Shown here piece by piece: positions 35,579 through 48,312 of a DNA stretch of 64,000 nucleotides. The notes under the pieces are model-generated. The model searched no databases and was not told the DNA's origin. It worked only from the letters and a program-made list of their open reading frames with translations. The translations under genes were made by a program, and so were the position numbers. Within the stretch, counting starts at the first letter, position 1, and each line of letters begins with the position of its first letter. The DNA comes from Amorphophallus konjac (lineage: Eukaryota; Streptophyta; Magnoliopsida; Alismatales; Araceae), in NCBI GenBank assembly GCA_022559845.1, contig CM040121.1, positions 508,628,566 through 508,692,565 on the forward strand, written 5' to 3'.

Positions 35579-37260
35579 TCACGGCAGAGGGCGCCGGAAG
35601 ATATCTGCCAAGTCTAAAAGGCCCAGCGAAGGATATTGTGTCAACTCTTGCAAACGGGTCTCGGTGGCTGTCAGCTGAAATAACCTCTCGTCTAGTGAGG
35701 CAAGTTGTCCTTCAGCCAGGTCAGCCTCTTCCGTTGTCTGGACCTCTAGGCGCTCGCCTTCCTGCAGCTCGGCTTCGACCTTAGCAAGTTCCGAGCGCAA
35801 CTCGTCCATCCGTGCCGTGAGGAGCATCCGATGTTCCGAGATATTGCTGGCAACATTTCTCAGCTGTCCCACGGTCATCCTCAATGAACTAACGGCGGTG
35901 CGGCAATCTGCCTTCTCTAGCTTCGTGGCAGTCAGCTGATCAGAAACCTCTCGACTGAGGAACTCCCGCCTGTTGGCATGTTTTAACAACATCACGACCC
36001 GCGGGGTCCAATCATCCATTGGGCAGCCGAATGCCAAAAGCGATCGGGAGAGATGATCTATCAAGCTTCTCAGCTGCAGATAAGTCAGGTCCGGAGAAGC
36101 TAACATGGCCCGCTGGAGGTTATCCAGAGACTGCCACACCATGTCTCCAGAAAATTGTAGGCCCAGTGGCGAAGTCTCGGGGAGCTGAAAGTCTACCCTG
36201 CTATCTACCTCGGCCCAGATATCGTCGGCTACCCCGAGGGACGTCGACGGCATAGTCCGTACGACGCCCACATCCGGCCCGACTATTGCGGCTACATCAA
36301 CTGAAGGAACCTCCACAATGGCAACTTCCTTGCCCGCCCGTTGTGGTGAGGCTACAACAACCGTGTCGGCGACGGAGGGCGCTTGCTCTTTCTGAGCAGT
36401 CTCACCGGCCGCTGAGGCAGGAGAGCCCTCTATGATCGACAGAGTTTTAATGATATCGGCCTCGCCTGCAATAATCTCCCCTGCCTCTATTTCCGGGGGG
36501 TCGCTCGGCTTCAGCAATGACTCGTCACCGGCAACCAGGGCTTGAGCCCCTGCAACCTCGGGCAGGCCGCAAACCTCGGCAGTCACACCGGGTTCCTCTG
36601 GGGCCACTGCAGCAGCATAGGTCCATGGAAGCCACAGGGCAATGGGACGCACAACTGGTGGGAAGGCCGACTGACCCATATCCACGTCTGGAAGGGGTAT
36701 GCGGATCATTATAACCGGCGGTACCACCTCAGCCTGCATTCCATATATGTACATCAGCCAGCTGGCTTGAAAATTAAAAGAAGTGCTACAAGTGGGAATC
36801 GGAATACTTCCTACCTCAACCGGCACTATATTTAGGCCTCCCAAAGTGGCCTCTGAAGATTCTGGCCCTTCTCCTGTAGCCGGGTATGATGGCCCGTGCT
36901 CGGCTCCCAATAGCCTCGGAGGGCTAAACGTTGGCAGGTCGCTCTCATAAGCTGATGAAGCCCTGGCGTCCTCAGCCTCGGTGTCCGCCATCGGGAACCC
37001 CTCATCATCGCCGGAGCCGCCGCCGTAATCAACCTGTTCAGAAGAGGATGACTCTTCTGCTTGTCCTCTGATCTCCAGGACCTGAGCATGAACCGTGCCG
37101 CTGAGAGGAGGCCCTCTATCCAGAACCTCCTCGGCAATCACCATCTCGGGAACATCTATCGGTGAAGTATCCAGGGGCTGGTCCCTTGGAAGCCCTTGCT
37201 CTCCGATGACAACCCCTGCCGAGGCACCAACCTCAGGGAGCAGTGTGGGCCGAATGTCGA
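35579..37260 (-). pseudogene. Antisense Tat gene, exon 3 (coiled-coil C-terminus)
   Basis: Minus-strand exon, about 560 codons, ending at TGA 35579-35581. It follows a good splice acceptor (TTTGACTCCAG, intron 37343-37261) and is in phase with exon 2. The first two thirds are acidic and Ala/Val/Pro-rich without a known domain. The last 200 residues are rich in heptads of Leu with Glu/Lys/Arg (LRSELAKVEAELQEGERLEV) and should form a coiled coil. This exon is fully open, which is unusual given how damaged the sense genes are. Function unknown. Confidence 0.7.
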
Positions 37261-37343
37261 CTGGAGTCAAAGGACAATAAACAATCAGGACTTGACTGAA
37301 ATTACAACATGCCACTGAGCTCTACGGGCGAGCTGCAAATTAC

Positions 37344-37481
37344 CTTCTGTTTCTCGATGGGGTGTCGGTGAAGGCAAGTCACCCTCAACAGAGGTCAAGG
37401 GGACTTCCCCCTCTCTCTCTCCAGCAGTAGCTCCGGTTGCCGCCTCCAACCCAACAACGGCAGGGATAGTGCCGGCAGCTA
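37344..37481 (-). pseudogene. Antisense Tat gene, exon 2
   Basis: A 138-nt exon bounded by acceptor TTCTGTTCAG and donor GAAG/GTAATT on the minus strand. It is open through the phase-1 joins with exons 1 and 3, giving an acidic peptide (GLEAATGATAGEREGEVP). Its length is a multiple of three. It is proposed from splice sites and frame only. Confidence 0.6.
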
Positions 37482-37550
37482 CTGAACAGAAAGATGGTCA
37501 GCCCAGGCGGCCGAAACAAGCAAATAAGCCATGCAAGAATAAGAAGTCAC

Positions 37551-40500
37551 CTTCGCCTTCAGGCCCTTGTGTCCGGGCGGCCTCAAATTCAGAAAATGAC
37601 GGAACTCGAGGAAGGGGAACCGTAGACTCCTCTTCAGCAGCCTTCCTCCGACGTGCCCGAGTAGCACGGGATTCTGCCCTCTTGGCTTTCTTAGCCCTGC
37701 TGATGGCCTCCCTGACCTGAGACCTGGTCCGCTTCCGCGAGTCCCCAGGGGGTAATGGCATCGTGGTCGGAGCCGGCTCTGGAGTATTGAAATATGAAGG
37801 CTTCTCCGCCTTAGATATCAGCTCCCTACAGTGTCGAGTCGCTCCCGCGGAAAGGCGGGCTGCGAAAACACATGAGTAAGAAGATGCACACTGAATATAG
37901 GGGAAGCAGCTCCAGGGCTGAAGAAGAAAACAAGCATCACCTGGCATCCCCGTATATCGAGGACTGAGTGGCCAGTAAAGCAATACTAGCGCCTTGTCCC
38001 GGGAAGCCGCCTCGCGGATCAGCCAGCATACATCACCAATTGTTTCACTTTTCTCCATCAGTTGGGCCAAATCTTCATGGCCGCAGGAGGACAAGTGATG
38101 ATATAAGCTCAAGTGGTCGAATCCCCAGCCGTCGACATACTTGAAGGATATTTGAAGCTGATGGTTCCGAATGGCTTCTAACGGACTGTCAACTGAAAGC
38201 CCATGAGAATGAAGTAGGGCGAATATCCAGGGGGTGTTGGTGTACAAGTCAGCCCGCCTATTTTCCCTCCCGATGAAGGTTCGATAAGGATGAAAATGGT
38301 CGACTTCTGGGCGCCAGCTCGCCATACTAGGAAGGGGTTCTTCCACCGGAAGGGGGATCGTCTGGAGAGCAACCCTCTCACTACTAACCCGGCACAGCCC
38401 CCAGAGAGTCTTAATATAATCATCCCTCTGGATCTCTGGCATCTTCGGGTCGGCTCGGGACGACTTGCCCTTCGCAGCTTTCCTGGCTTCTACATATGCC
38501 GCCACCTCAGTATTGGACCAAGATTTCAGCCTCTTCAAGTAGGCTGGATCAACATCCAGAATGGGCTCCCGCTGGGAGTCTAAAAAATGGCGTTCGGCAG
38601 CATGCCAGCAATCCTTCCGGAAATTCTGATAAAAGCCCGTTCGTGCATTCCACCACTTGATGAAGTCTGGAGTCACTCGGGGCAGGCGAGCCGGGGTTGG
38701 CACCCTGAATGATACATCCTCTCGGCGATGGAAGTAGTCCCACCATCCACGGGCTTCATCAGTAGCCGTCTGACCAGCCCGATGTCTATTCGGCAGATTG
38801 AATCGGGCTGAAGAAGAAGGAATTTGCTGGTCATACCCAAAATTCTGGCTGAAATGGAAAGGATAATACGGCTCCAGCCACAACAAGCCGCTTTTCCTGA
38901 AGACTAGAACACTGGGGCGAATAGACAACGCCCATTCCACTAGTTCCGGCTCCAAGATTGGCCTTGTGCTCTTCGACCCGGTCAGCTGATGAATAAATTC
39001 CTCTGTCTCAAATAATCGGCATTGACGCATCCTGTTGACAAGAGGGCTGGAGCTGGCAGCCAAACTCCAGAAATGCAGAACACCAGGGGAATCTGTTGGA
39101 ACTGTCGTCAACTTTCCCCGAATGGCGAAAAGCTGGTCCGCCAGTGAAGACGGTTCAGCACTGGCAAATTCGATCATCCGCGGCAAAGGACGATCTGACT
39201 GCATTGACCGGGGAGCTGCTTCCGGAAATAGGGTGCAGACCCAGGCATTAAAAAAGTGGAGGGGACCAACTGTCCGCAAATTCCTGGGGATGCGCGACTT
39301 GTGCAAATCCCCCAACATTTTGTATATAAGGCATAAAGCCACAGGGCACAGGGACAGCTTCGTCCCCCAAGCCATCAAACAGGCAGGGTAAATCGCCTCC
39401 GGCCTGATCACCATCTCGTCTCCTTGGGGAAGGGCGAATGAACAAAGCCAATATGTCAAGTACGCAGCACAGTGTGTAACTGCGTCAACTCCTGTGGGAT
39501 TTGGGCCAGCCTGCCGCCCTCTCCCTGAGACAGCAGGATATGTTGCTTGGCGCCGAGCCCTCTTCTTCCGCGCCACCGCTGTCGGAACCACTGTGGGGAA
39601 GTCCTCATAGTGCTGCTCCCCACCAAAGAAATATTGAAGCCACGTGCCCATCCGCACGTGCCTCTTCTCACCAGGCTTTCGCGCTTCCCGCGGGTCAAGT
39701 GTCAGGCGCAGCAGGGTGCGATACGCCTTCATCAGATAACGATAGGCGAAGCCCGTGAAGTAGTTGGCTTCACCATCCGTCTGGTCCTTCAGCCAGTCTG
39801 CGAAGCAAACCTCTTCATACGGCTCTCCATCTATCGGCAGGCCGCTTAGCTGAGAAAGGCTCCATAAATCCAATGAAATTTCACCTTCTGCAGTGTAGAA
39901 AGTATTGTACTCTGGGCAGAAGACTTCAATCATCCCGCAACATAGACCTCGGGAGATCGGGTATCTATACCGGGAAGCATACACGCTCTGATAAACTCCG
40001 GTGTGCACCAAGATGGGGGCGTATTGCCGCAGCACGAAGTCTGTAAATTCAACCGCTCCTGGTCTGAAGGCGTGAGCATCGGTGGCCTTGAGCTCCCCAA
40101 ACCACCCCACTGAAATTTGATGTTTGAACCGGACCGCCAAGCAGTCCAAAAGAAAAGGCTCGTCCCGGTATCCCCAATAGAGCGGTGCGAGGAATAGACC
40201 ATATATGGGCTTCTCCCTGTCAACGCGGCCGGCGGTTTCATTCCAGCGAGCTGGTGTGTATTGCGGCGCTCTCGTCAGCATCCCGGCCTCGGGGGATAAT
40301 TCCTACACTCCGAGCACGGCCCCCCATTTCCTAGGTTCCCCGGGGATGTACATGGGCATACCATAGGTGACTGACTCAGTCAGGCTGTCCCGCTCCGCCA
40401 GTAGCGCTCCTTCAGCTCTGCGGACCAGAATTAAATCACGCTTCCCGCCAAGGTTGAAGCGCTCGAGGAACGCCATCAGGTGCTTATCTTTGGGGTGGTC

Positions 40501-40575
40501 CCGTCTGATGTCGTCCCCTCGGTCATACCTAAATTGGTTGCCGTCAAGAATCAACAAACGGCCGATGTCGACGGT
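37551..40575 (-). pseudogene. Antisense Tat gene, exon 1 (PMD-like)
   Basis: Minus-strand exon encoding about 1000 residues in one frame, from the CACTA-C insertion point down to a donor (GCGAAG/GTGACT) at 37551. It contains a region resembling the plant mobile domain (PMD, aminotransferase-like): FADWLKDQ, SLDLWSLSQLSGLPIDGEPYEEV, PQGDEMVIRPEAIYPACLMAWG. A basic segment lies near the end (RKRTRSQVREAISRAKKAKR), a possible nuclear localisation signal. One stop (TAG at 40303-40305, where Glu or Gln would fit) lies between the N-terminal segment and MLTRAPQY. The first codons are at 53601-53716, on the far side of CACTA-C. PMD proteins occur both in hosts and in transposons. Confidence 0.75.
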
Positions 40576-40830
40576 CACTACAAAAAAATAGAGATATAAG
40601 GGCAATTTATGTAGAGACATTTATTAAAATTGCCACAATATAATCATAATTAGAGACATTTTATTTTTAAAACTGCCCTTAAAATATTTTAAACATCTTA
40701 TTCATATAAAATCATGTATAGGGGCATTTGATAATTACCTCTAATTATTAAAAAAGGAAATCAAATGTTTATTTAAACTGCCCCAAAAATTTTCCGCGGG
40801 AATCTTCCTCTCCCGCGCGCGAACGTAACC
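40576..40830 (+). repeat. CACTA-C left terminus and subterminal repeats
   Basis: The 17-bp terminal repeat is followed by degenerate copies of GGGGCAATTT/AAACTGCCCC and TAGAGACATTT (for example near 40600, 40650, 40720 and 40780). These match the right-hand array and would be the binding sites for the transposition proteins. Confidence 0.85.
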
Positions 40831-40849
40831 ACACCCGCGCCCCGCAGAA

Positions 40850-41290
40850 CGTCGCGATGATCGCGATCCTCACCCTATTCCACCTCCTCTATCGGCGCTT
40901 CTCTATCCCCCTTTCCACCGCGCGCAGATCTTTCGTTCCTCATCCACCTCGATCTCCACCTCCTCAAAGCCGGTGCGGACTGCATACGGCCTCCTCTGCC
41001 TCATCACCCCCCTGGCCTGTTCTCCCCCGGCACCGTTCCTCAGCAGCGCCGTAGGAGTTGCCGAACCTTCTTCACCCACCTCCGCAGGAGCACCACAGGA
41101 GCTGCAACCGACGCGGGGTGACGTTTCCCGCTGGCCTGTCGCCGTGGATTTGCTGCTACGCCACCGCGTTGCTCGTCGTCGCCCCTGCAGCAGCACCCCC
41201 ACTCTTCCTCCATCTTATTCTTCTAGCCGCAGCAATCGCCGGGCCTAGCCGCAGCAGCCGATTCCTACTCACCTACGACACTGTGAAGGT
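40850..41290 (+). other. GC-rich module, possible captured promoter/first exon
   Basis: An abrupt GC- and CpG-rich block in otherwise AT-rich surroundings, C/T-rich and ending at a possible donor (GTGAAG/GTACAGG, near 41287). This is what the 5' UTR and first exon of a plant gene look like. The open frames here have no domain I recognise. From 41300 to about 42890 the sequence is AT-rich and intron-like and nothing further is recognisable. Confidence 0.4.
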
Positions 41291-42939
41291 ACAGGATGCT
41301 CCGGAGTATTTTTTCTTAATGTATCTACATGTTACATTTGATCTCCCAGCTTGGTGTGGGCTCGAACTAAGTGTCTGGTCTTGTCTTCAGCCGGGGTCTT
41401 TTCTTTTGTGGTGTCCCTACACTATGGAAATCCTTCCACTTCTACTTTTAACTTCATGTTCTCTCGATATGTCTCTTAATTAACTCTTCCTAACTTTGTT
41501 TTATGTAAATTTATATGAACTTTCACAGTGTCGCGAGTATTTCTTTCTTTATTGTTTACTAGAACACTTAACAGCTGCTCCTCTTTAAGTCTATGGGATT
41601 ATTTATCTACTTTATATTTTTGCATCCTTTTTGAATATTAGCAATTAGCAGCTTTTATCTGGTTAACCCAAGTTCTGTTTTGTTATTGGCGACAATATCT
41701 ATATTAAGCAAGCATGAGTTGATAGAGTTTTGTAGTCTTATGATCTGTTTATGGACATCTTAATGAACATCAAAATGATCTGTTTATGGACATTTAATAT
41801 AATTGTTGTACCATCCACTTTCAGAAAAAAAGCATATGTGGCTATGAGATTGTTTTTTTGATGCATGCAGTGCACAGACATTCAGTCATATTGACCCTAG
41901 GATCTTAAAACACAATACCTAATCAAGTGTGATATAGAGGAGATATTAATATATTATATGACGAGTGGCTGAGGAGTTGGTCTTCTGAAGATTACATTAC
42001 TAGTGAAAGTACGCCTTGATTTCAATTTTCGTTGTTATCACTAATTGCTAATTGTTTTTCTATTTATTTTGATTTTTCAGTTTTTATCTCGGATTCAGTC
42101 GGACAATGTAGCATATTAAAAACCTTGGTCAGACTATAACTTGCAATTGAGCTTGCTATAAGATCAACATGAGATCACTAATGAAGATATATTTTATCCA
42201 TTTTTGGCCCAAACTGATTATTCAAGGGATGGTGGTGAATCGATGACAACTCTGATGGGTAGCTAGAATGATTAATAAAATATTAGGACCTGGAATTGAA
42301 TATCATTAGTATGTCAGATCTAATGTGGAAATGTAAGCTTTAGATTTCGTTTTGAAATGTATTAATTAAAATGAAAAGGTTTACAAGTATGAAAAAAGAA
42401 AAGGTATTCCAAACCCCCCAAAACTCCAATTATAAAGGCTCTCCCAGAATAGATCCTTCCATGTACAAAGCTCTCTGCCAAAAATTTAACCCCTTTATAA
42501 GACCCCTACAAGGTGGCATTGCTGAGTTACTTATAGAGACTAGTCAAAGCAAAATGACTATTAACACCTGTTCCTCCCAAAATCTTTGTCCAATCCCTGG
42601 TTCGGTCACAAATAGAGGACAACTGCTTTGTCCCTGAAGTAAAATACCTATGACCGGGCTGCACACCATATTTTTTTGATGTCATTGGGAGCAGCAAGCT
42701 GAATCATGTATAATGAACACTCCATTTTGCGTATCTTACAAACTGATATACCATCAGGTTCAAGATTATGAACATGTGAAATGATGCTGAGTGCTTGACC
42801 TATAATAGATCAAGTTACTCTTAGTGCTACTTCCAACCTCTATGCAGTCCATTTGCGACTGATGACATTCTGACAAAACATCCTGCAATTCTATCTTTGT
42901 CCGCACATGAAGATGCTTTACACTGTGTGCTTTACAGAG

Positions 42940-43536
42940 CTTGCGAACTGAAATATCATGTGAAGTCTAAAAGTACTGGTTTAAGGTACCAGAATGAAGA
43001 TTGCACCACCACCATGGTTGTTTATCACAAGTATTGTCATCAGCTTCCTCTGATGGTCATACCGAAGTTCATCGTGCAGATGCCCAAGGACCAAGGTATC
43101 AGCATGATCTCCCATTACAGCAACTGCAGATTTAGTTACACCTTCATCCCCATTTTTTTCCTTCAATACCAATCCTGGAGCTATACACCCGATATACCCC
43201 AGCATTTGTTCTCTTAAACACTGAAATATCCGATTCGGAATTGTTATGTATTGGCAAAGCAGAACCTTCATTCATGGACCTTACATGTTCCCACCTTGGA
43301 CATAAGTGATCATTTACATCTTCATCTGTTCTTTGTAATTTTCTTCCTTTCTCAGAAAACTTGTCATCCAGATCAACTGAAAGTGTCTGGACGACAAAGA
43401 AGGAGTCTGGAAAGATATATGTCTGTGAATCAACGCCAAGGAAATCCCAAACCCCTATAGATCCTGAAACTGAGGAAAGCTGAAGAAGCATCTTCAAGTA
43501 TTTGTCAAGCGATTTACCCCCTTTCTTTAACAGCAT
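42940..43536 (-). pseudogene. Captured PX-domain (sorting-nexin-like) gene, fragment 1
   Basis: Minus-strand ORF with KKGGKSLDKYLKMLLQLSSV, SGSIGVWDFLGVDSQTYIF and VVQTLSVDLDDK. This resembles the end of the PX domain and following linker of plant PXA/PX/nexin-C proteins, lipid-binding proteins of endosomal trafficking. The frame shifts near 43150, and related-looking sequence continues to about 42940 (KEKNGDEGVTKSAVAV). N-terminal PXA and C-terminal nexin domains are not visible here. It is on the opposite strand to most other fragments in CACTA-C. Confidence 0.6.
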
Positions 43537-43638
43537 GCACTTCTAAATTGGGTGGTAGAAAATGCTTAGGTGACAGACTAAGATTGTGTTCTGGAAATTC
43601 TTTGAGTTGCTGATGTAATTTCTCAATATCTCAGCTGA

Positions 43639-44014
43639 TTACTTAAATTTAGAAATCTTGATCTGTGATACTTCATTAACTGGCTGTGCACCATTGTTAA
43701 CTCTATGGAGATTGGCCATCTTGTCATCATTTGTGAAGACCGGACCAACATCAAACATCACAGCTATCTGCTTGGCTTCACATGTGTGCTGAAGTATCTG
43801 ATCATCCAGCTTGACGTCACTGACAACTTCCTTCACTGATGACCTCCTGTAAATGGACAGTGTCCATGCCATCAGAAACAAGTGTGATGGGACTGCCGAG
43901 TTCAGGGGTATGGATATTCCCAGAGCATTCAGCACTAGCATTAATAGATTGCATGTTGCAGGTTCCACTTTTGGGAGTATGGTCACCAATGCTATATTGC
44001 AAATCCTGCCTCAA
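43639..44014 (-). pseudogene. Captured PX-type gene, probable fragment 2
   Basis: Upstream on the same strand as fragment 1. Two overlapping frames (CNMQSINASAECSGNIHTPE and LDDQILQHTCEAKQIAVMFD) look like one protein region broken by a frameshift near 43830. By position it would be the part between PXA and PX domains of the same gene. I do not recognise a motif, so the link rests on strand and distance. From 44015 to 46250 there is AT-rich sequence with no supported gene; peptides near 44120-44480 (minus) are open but unrecognised. Confidence 0.35.
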
Positions 44015-46256
44015 ATTTACAGAAGCATGATAGCTGCCACTCTCCTTTTTTTAAAAAAAAAACTGACTTTGAAGGCATAAGCTACTTGCTAATAGCAAAG
44101 AAATGATAGCCTGTAGGAATTTGCCAAAGCCATATTTCCAGCAAACAGAATATCCAATATTGGGTATGCCTTTGCGTCAAGAGGCCCATATAAATCGAGA
44201 GACTGAGGTCTATGGTTTGTTGTCAACAAATTAGATCCATTAAGGTGACAGGACTTCCACCTAGTCTGACATGAAGAGAATTTGGCAGAAACTAGGACTG
44301 CAAGCTAAGGCCATGCTCCTCATCCATTAAAGATGTCTTCCCTCATGGGATGTTAACTTCTATTAGGACTAGCAGACCCACAGTGGGGAGAAACACAATT
44401 TACAGCCAATGGGATCACCTCATTCCCGCAGATGCCATCAGGTCCTCAGTGAGCTCAATAATGCACTGGGCTTCAGAAATGCTGAAAGTTTTTTCTTTGC
44501 CTTTAATTCACAACAATATAGCAGCAGAAATGTCCGGTGGACATAAAGAGTTAGAGTGGGGTCGGCCCATGTGGAAGAAGGAGGGGTCGACTCTTGGGTC
44601 TGCAAGAGTCGACTCCTGTGCAGCAGATGGATATCTGGCGGGTGATTCTCTAACCAGAGAGCCTATGTATCTCAGAAGGGCAGTGACCAGCAATGTGCAT
44701 GGGTTTACTTTGTGTACCATTATTGTAGGGAATGCATACCAAATGAGATGTGTAGTGGGCTTGAGTTTTCAATTACGTGGGAGACCTCTTCATTCTCCTG
44801 ACAAAAGGGTCAACTTGAGTTTTATTTGTCATTTTATTTGCAGGTTGAAAGGAAAAGAACTTGAAGATGAAGATAACATGAGTTTTTTTATTAGGTTGCA
44901 CATTTTGATCACTTCATGTTATAGATGGATGAGAGAGAGAGAATTTATAAACCTTACTACAGAGATATAACATTGTTTTAAATTTCTAGATTGTCATATG
45001 AAAAGTTGTTAACTAATCTTTTATTGTTGGTTGTGTATGTAGATAGTTCAACATATGTTTTATTTCTGCATTCATATAGTTGCAAAGTGTATTGTTGGTT
45101 TCATTTCACCACCATCAGTGTTGCTTTTGCCACTAAATTGCATAGACAAGCTTTTGATATCTGCATCTGTGGGTTTGCTTCTGCTATTTTCAAGATCTCC
45201 AATCATGTTGAGAAGGTAACACAATGATAAGCTGAATTAGTTTCTGTTTCGGAAATCCTGGTTATGCAATTCTAAATTTTTTCACATGATGAAAGAGATT
45301 TCGTCTTTACCTTTTAGACACAACTGCGAGAAAATTATGTTTTCAGTTCTAGATGTATGTTACATGATTTTATTTAATTGTATGCTTATAATTTGATGAT
45401 GCTAAACAGTATAATATATCGATATCCAATCATGGCACACTCTTTACATGGCTACAGAAGTACAACATTGTCATTTACTATGCAGAGATAGGAAGCTTAA
45501 TGGAGCTGGCAATAGTATTTAATTTTAAAACAATTCCTTATTTATCTACGTAAACTTTTACATGATGCTTCATAATATGATTTTGTGTTTGAACTCATGA
45601 TTATGCATGTTAGATGAAGATATGTTGTGTTTATATGGTTGAGTTGATGGCTAGAAGTGATCAATCCTGCAGGACTTTCTGTTTTCTGAAACTAGTTTGT
45701 GCATGCCCCTAATGAAAAAGAGATGAGGATAATGTTGGGTTCAACTTAAAGCATGGGTCTTTGATGTGCAGATGGCTGTGGAAACTGGTTGATAACATAA
45801 TGCCTTGTGCAACTACATGGCCAAGTTTGAGTTCCAGTAGGCAAGGATCCTCAGTTTAACTTAGCTTATGGTTTCCCAAAATAAGTTAACCTGAGGATCT
45901 CAACTAGTGAGGGTTGAGTACCAAGTCATAATGCATTTCAATAAATGGAATGGCTTGTTTTTTGTTTCATCATATATGTGACTTGCTACGGTAAGAATCT
46001 GTCACTCTAACCTGCACTCCATCAAGAATGAGTGGCAGAACATGATGTACCCCATTGTCCCTGGGTAAATAATGGACCCTTTACAGAATTTTGGTTTTAT
46101 CCTCCACTGTTCAATTTTGGTTTTATCCCGGAGCAGATGCAGGTAAAATTTTATCTGGCAAAGCCAACAGCAACAGCGTGTGTCCTCGTTTTTTATCATG
46201 TATTAATGCTTTGAGAACCTTCTCAAGCTGGACTGCCACTTCTCCTTTTGTTTCAG

Positions 46257-46309
46257 GCTGCAGCTGGCACCATGGATGGCATCATTGACACAGTCTCTGC
46301 TACGCACCC
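46257..46309 (+). pseudogene. Captured cinnamyl alcohol dehydrogenase (CAD) exon fragment
   Basis: After a splice acceptor (TTTTGTTTCAG) the sequence encodes AAAGTMDGIIDTVSATHP, matching the CAD segment in the nucleotide-binding domain that precedes the cofactor-contact strand. CADs reduce cinnamyl aldehydes to monolignols. Homology stops after ATHP, so only about 18 codons and the upstream intron edge were kept. The short match limits confidence, but the motif is distinctive and the acceptor is where an exon start is expected. Confidence 0.6.
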
Positions 46310-46639
46310 AGGGGAAGATGATCCTCTAAAACTCTGTAAACCTGTTTGCCTTTAACCTGCTGCACCTGTGATCTTTTAAAAATTCTGTAAACATGCTTAT
46401 CTTAAACATGCTATATCTGATTTTTTTATTACTATTATTATTATATTTTTTCTTCTAAGATCTGGCTTGCAAATCCAATTGCAAAAAACAATACATGTAT
46501 CTAATATCTTCTATTAAAACCTGTCTTGGACTCTTGAGATAGTTCTCTCACAAGAAAGGTGCAAGCACAGAAAGTGTGGGCCGTGGATCACAAATGATTC
46601 TCTTTTATTTTTTGTAATGGGAGGATCTGTACATTTATT

Positions 46640-47440
46640 TCTTTTTAATGGATGATGGTTTTAAGATTCTTTACCGACATACCTAATATGGGTCTAAAAA
46701 ATTCAAATGATTCTGCTCCCTCCTTCTTAGGAATAAGAGAAATGAAAGTGCAGTTTAGCTGCTTGAGTATGCTTTTTGATGTGAAGAAGTGCTTTACAGC
46801 ATTTAAGACATCCTCTCCAATGATTGTCCAAGTTTCTTGAAAGAACTCTGCTGAATACCCATCCGGACATGGGCTTTTATTTTTAGGTGCCTGGAAAACT
46901 GCTCTCTTTATTTCTTCATCAGTGACAGCTGAGCTGAGAAAGATTGCTTCAGATGAGTTCAGCTTGTATTAAGGAGAAAAATGCCAATTACCAGTGGGAT
47001 ATGGTTGGTTCAGAAGATTGTGAAAGAATTGCACAGCATGTCTATTAACTGTATCCAAATCTTCAGTATAATTTCCATCTTGGAGTCTACATTTTTTGAT
47101 GTAGTTTGTTGCTTTTCTTCGTTTCAGTGCAGCATAAAAGAATTTTGTGTTGGAGTTCCCAAAGCTAGCCAATGCTGCCTGGACTTCTGCTTTGCATACG
47201 ACTCCTCTTTTTGCAAAGCTTTAAAGTAAGTTTCCCTGCATTGATTCTCCTTGATAATTAGAGTGCTATTCATTGGATCTAAGTTTAGTTGTTGTTGAGC
47301 AATTTCCAAGTCTCGGCTAGCTTTCTGAATATTTAGTTGGACATTCCCAAAGCAGTTGATATTCCATACTTTATAAGCTTGTTTCAGTTTTCTGAGCTTC
47401 TCCCATACTTGAACATCTGTTGCTTCTCATGTGTAATTAT
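46640..47440 (-). pseudogene. L1-type LINE reverse transcriptase fragment
   Basis: Minus-strand remains of a LINE ORF2: a helical linker (RETYFKALQKEESYAKQKSR, HWLALG), NTKFFYAALKRRKATNYIKK, then the start of RT with KSPCPDGYSAEFFQETWTII and LNCTFISLIPKK. The order is as in plant L1-like elements. There is a frameshift near 47150 and a stop near 46970. The YADD active site and the endonuclease are missing. It sits among the captured gene fragments of CACTA-C and may have been in the intron of a captured gene. Confidence 0.85.
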
Positions 47441-47644
47441 CTTTTGGCACTTATTGTTTCCAAATTACATGTGCTATCAGCTGTGGAGGCATTCTTTTGG
47501 CACTTTTTGTTTCACATATTAGATTAAGAGCTTCACATATTTGCAAAAATAATATTATTTATTGCCATTTTATACTTCTGAATTGCATGGATAAACAAGT
47601 GAAAGGAAAATGCATTGGATTCAGGTACTCACACCGGCAAAACA

Positions 47645-48312
47645 ATAGCATGCCCATGTTAACCATCCGAATGCTCCCCACTTGCTGGGATTTGGAGTGG
47701 AAGGAGGGCTGCATCTTGTCCTCCAGTACTCACCACATGGAAGCTTAGCCTCTGTGCTCCATGGTAAAGTCTTTCTACCATGCACTTCTTGATACCAAGA
47801 ATCATATGATAAGGCAAGTGAAAAGTCAAATTGGCTCTAGATGAATTTATATGACTGTTGAATGCCCATCATATATTGGAATTCATTCCTCAAATCAATT
47901 ACATTTCTGAGTCTGAGAGCTATGAAGAATCCAAAGTCCATTTGTTATTTATTATATAGTAATAAGTAATGATTCAGCTTTTCAGGTTCAAAGGAGCCGA
48001 TTGGCTGGGGAATGAGATTTAAGATCGCGTTAGGTGTTGCAGAGGGCCTTTGCTATCTTCACCAGGGCTGTCACAGGTGCATAATACACAGAGACATCAA
48101 GACTTCTAACATACTACTTACAGATGGCTATCAACCTCAGGTGTTTATTACTCATTGTTTGTTCTATTGCCCTCTGCTTCCCTTTCCACTTTCAAATATG
48201 CTGCAATGATGCTCTTTGGTGATCCCGTATGACACAGATTTCTGATTTTGGTCTTGCAAAGTGGCTGCCTGAGCAATGGACCCACCATGTAGTGTTTCCA
48301 ATTGAAAGCAAA
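47645..48312 (+). pseudogene. Captured receptor-like cytoplasmic kinase (RLCK-VI-like), three exons
   Basis: Three exons with intact introns. Exon a (about 47645-47763) encodes HPNAPHLLGFGVEGGLHLVL and ends at a GT donor. Exon b (47986-48140) encodes FKIALGVAEGLCYLHQGC with catalytic-loop HRDIKTSN. Exon c (from 48238) encodes ISDFGLAKWLPEQWTHH with the DFG motif and loses homology near 48300. Phases agree across both introns (1, then 0). The family resembles the RLCK class VI kinases that bind ROP GTPases. The P-loop, the catalytic lysine and everything after the activation loop are absent, so no kinase could be made. Confidence 0.8.

Noticed and set aside
44350..44970. 206-codon plus-strand ORF in CACTA-C
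   Set aside because: No recognisable domain, composition like surrounding non-coding sequence, no splice-site support; may be intron of a captured gene.
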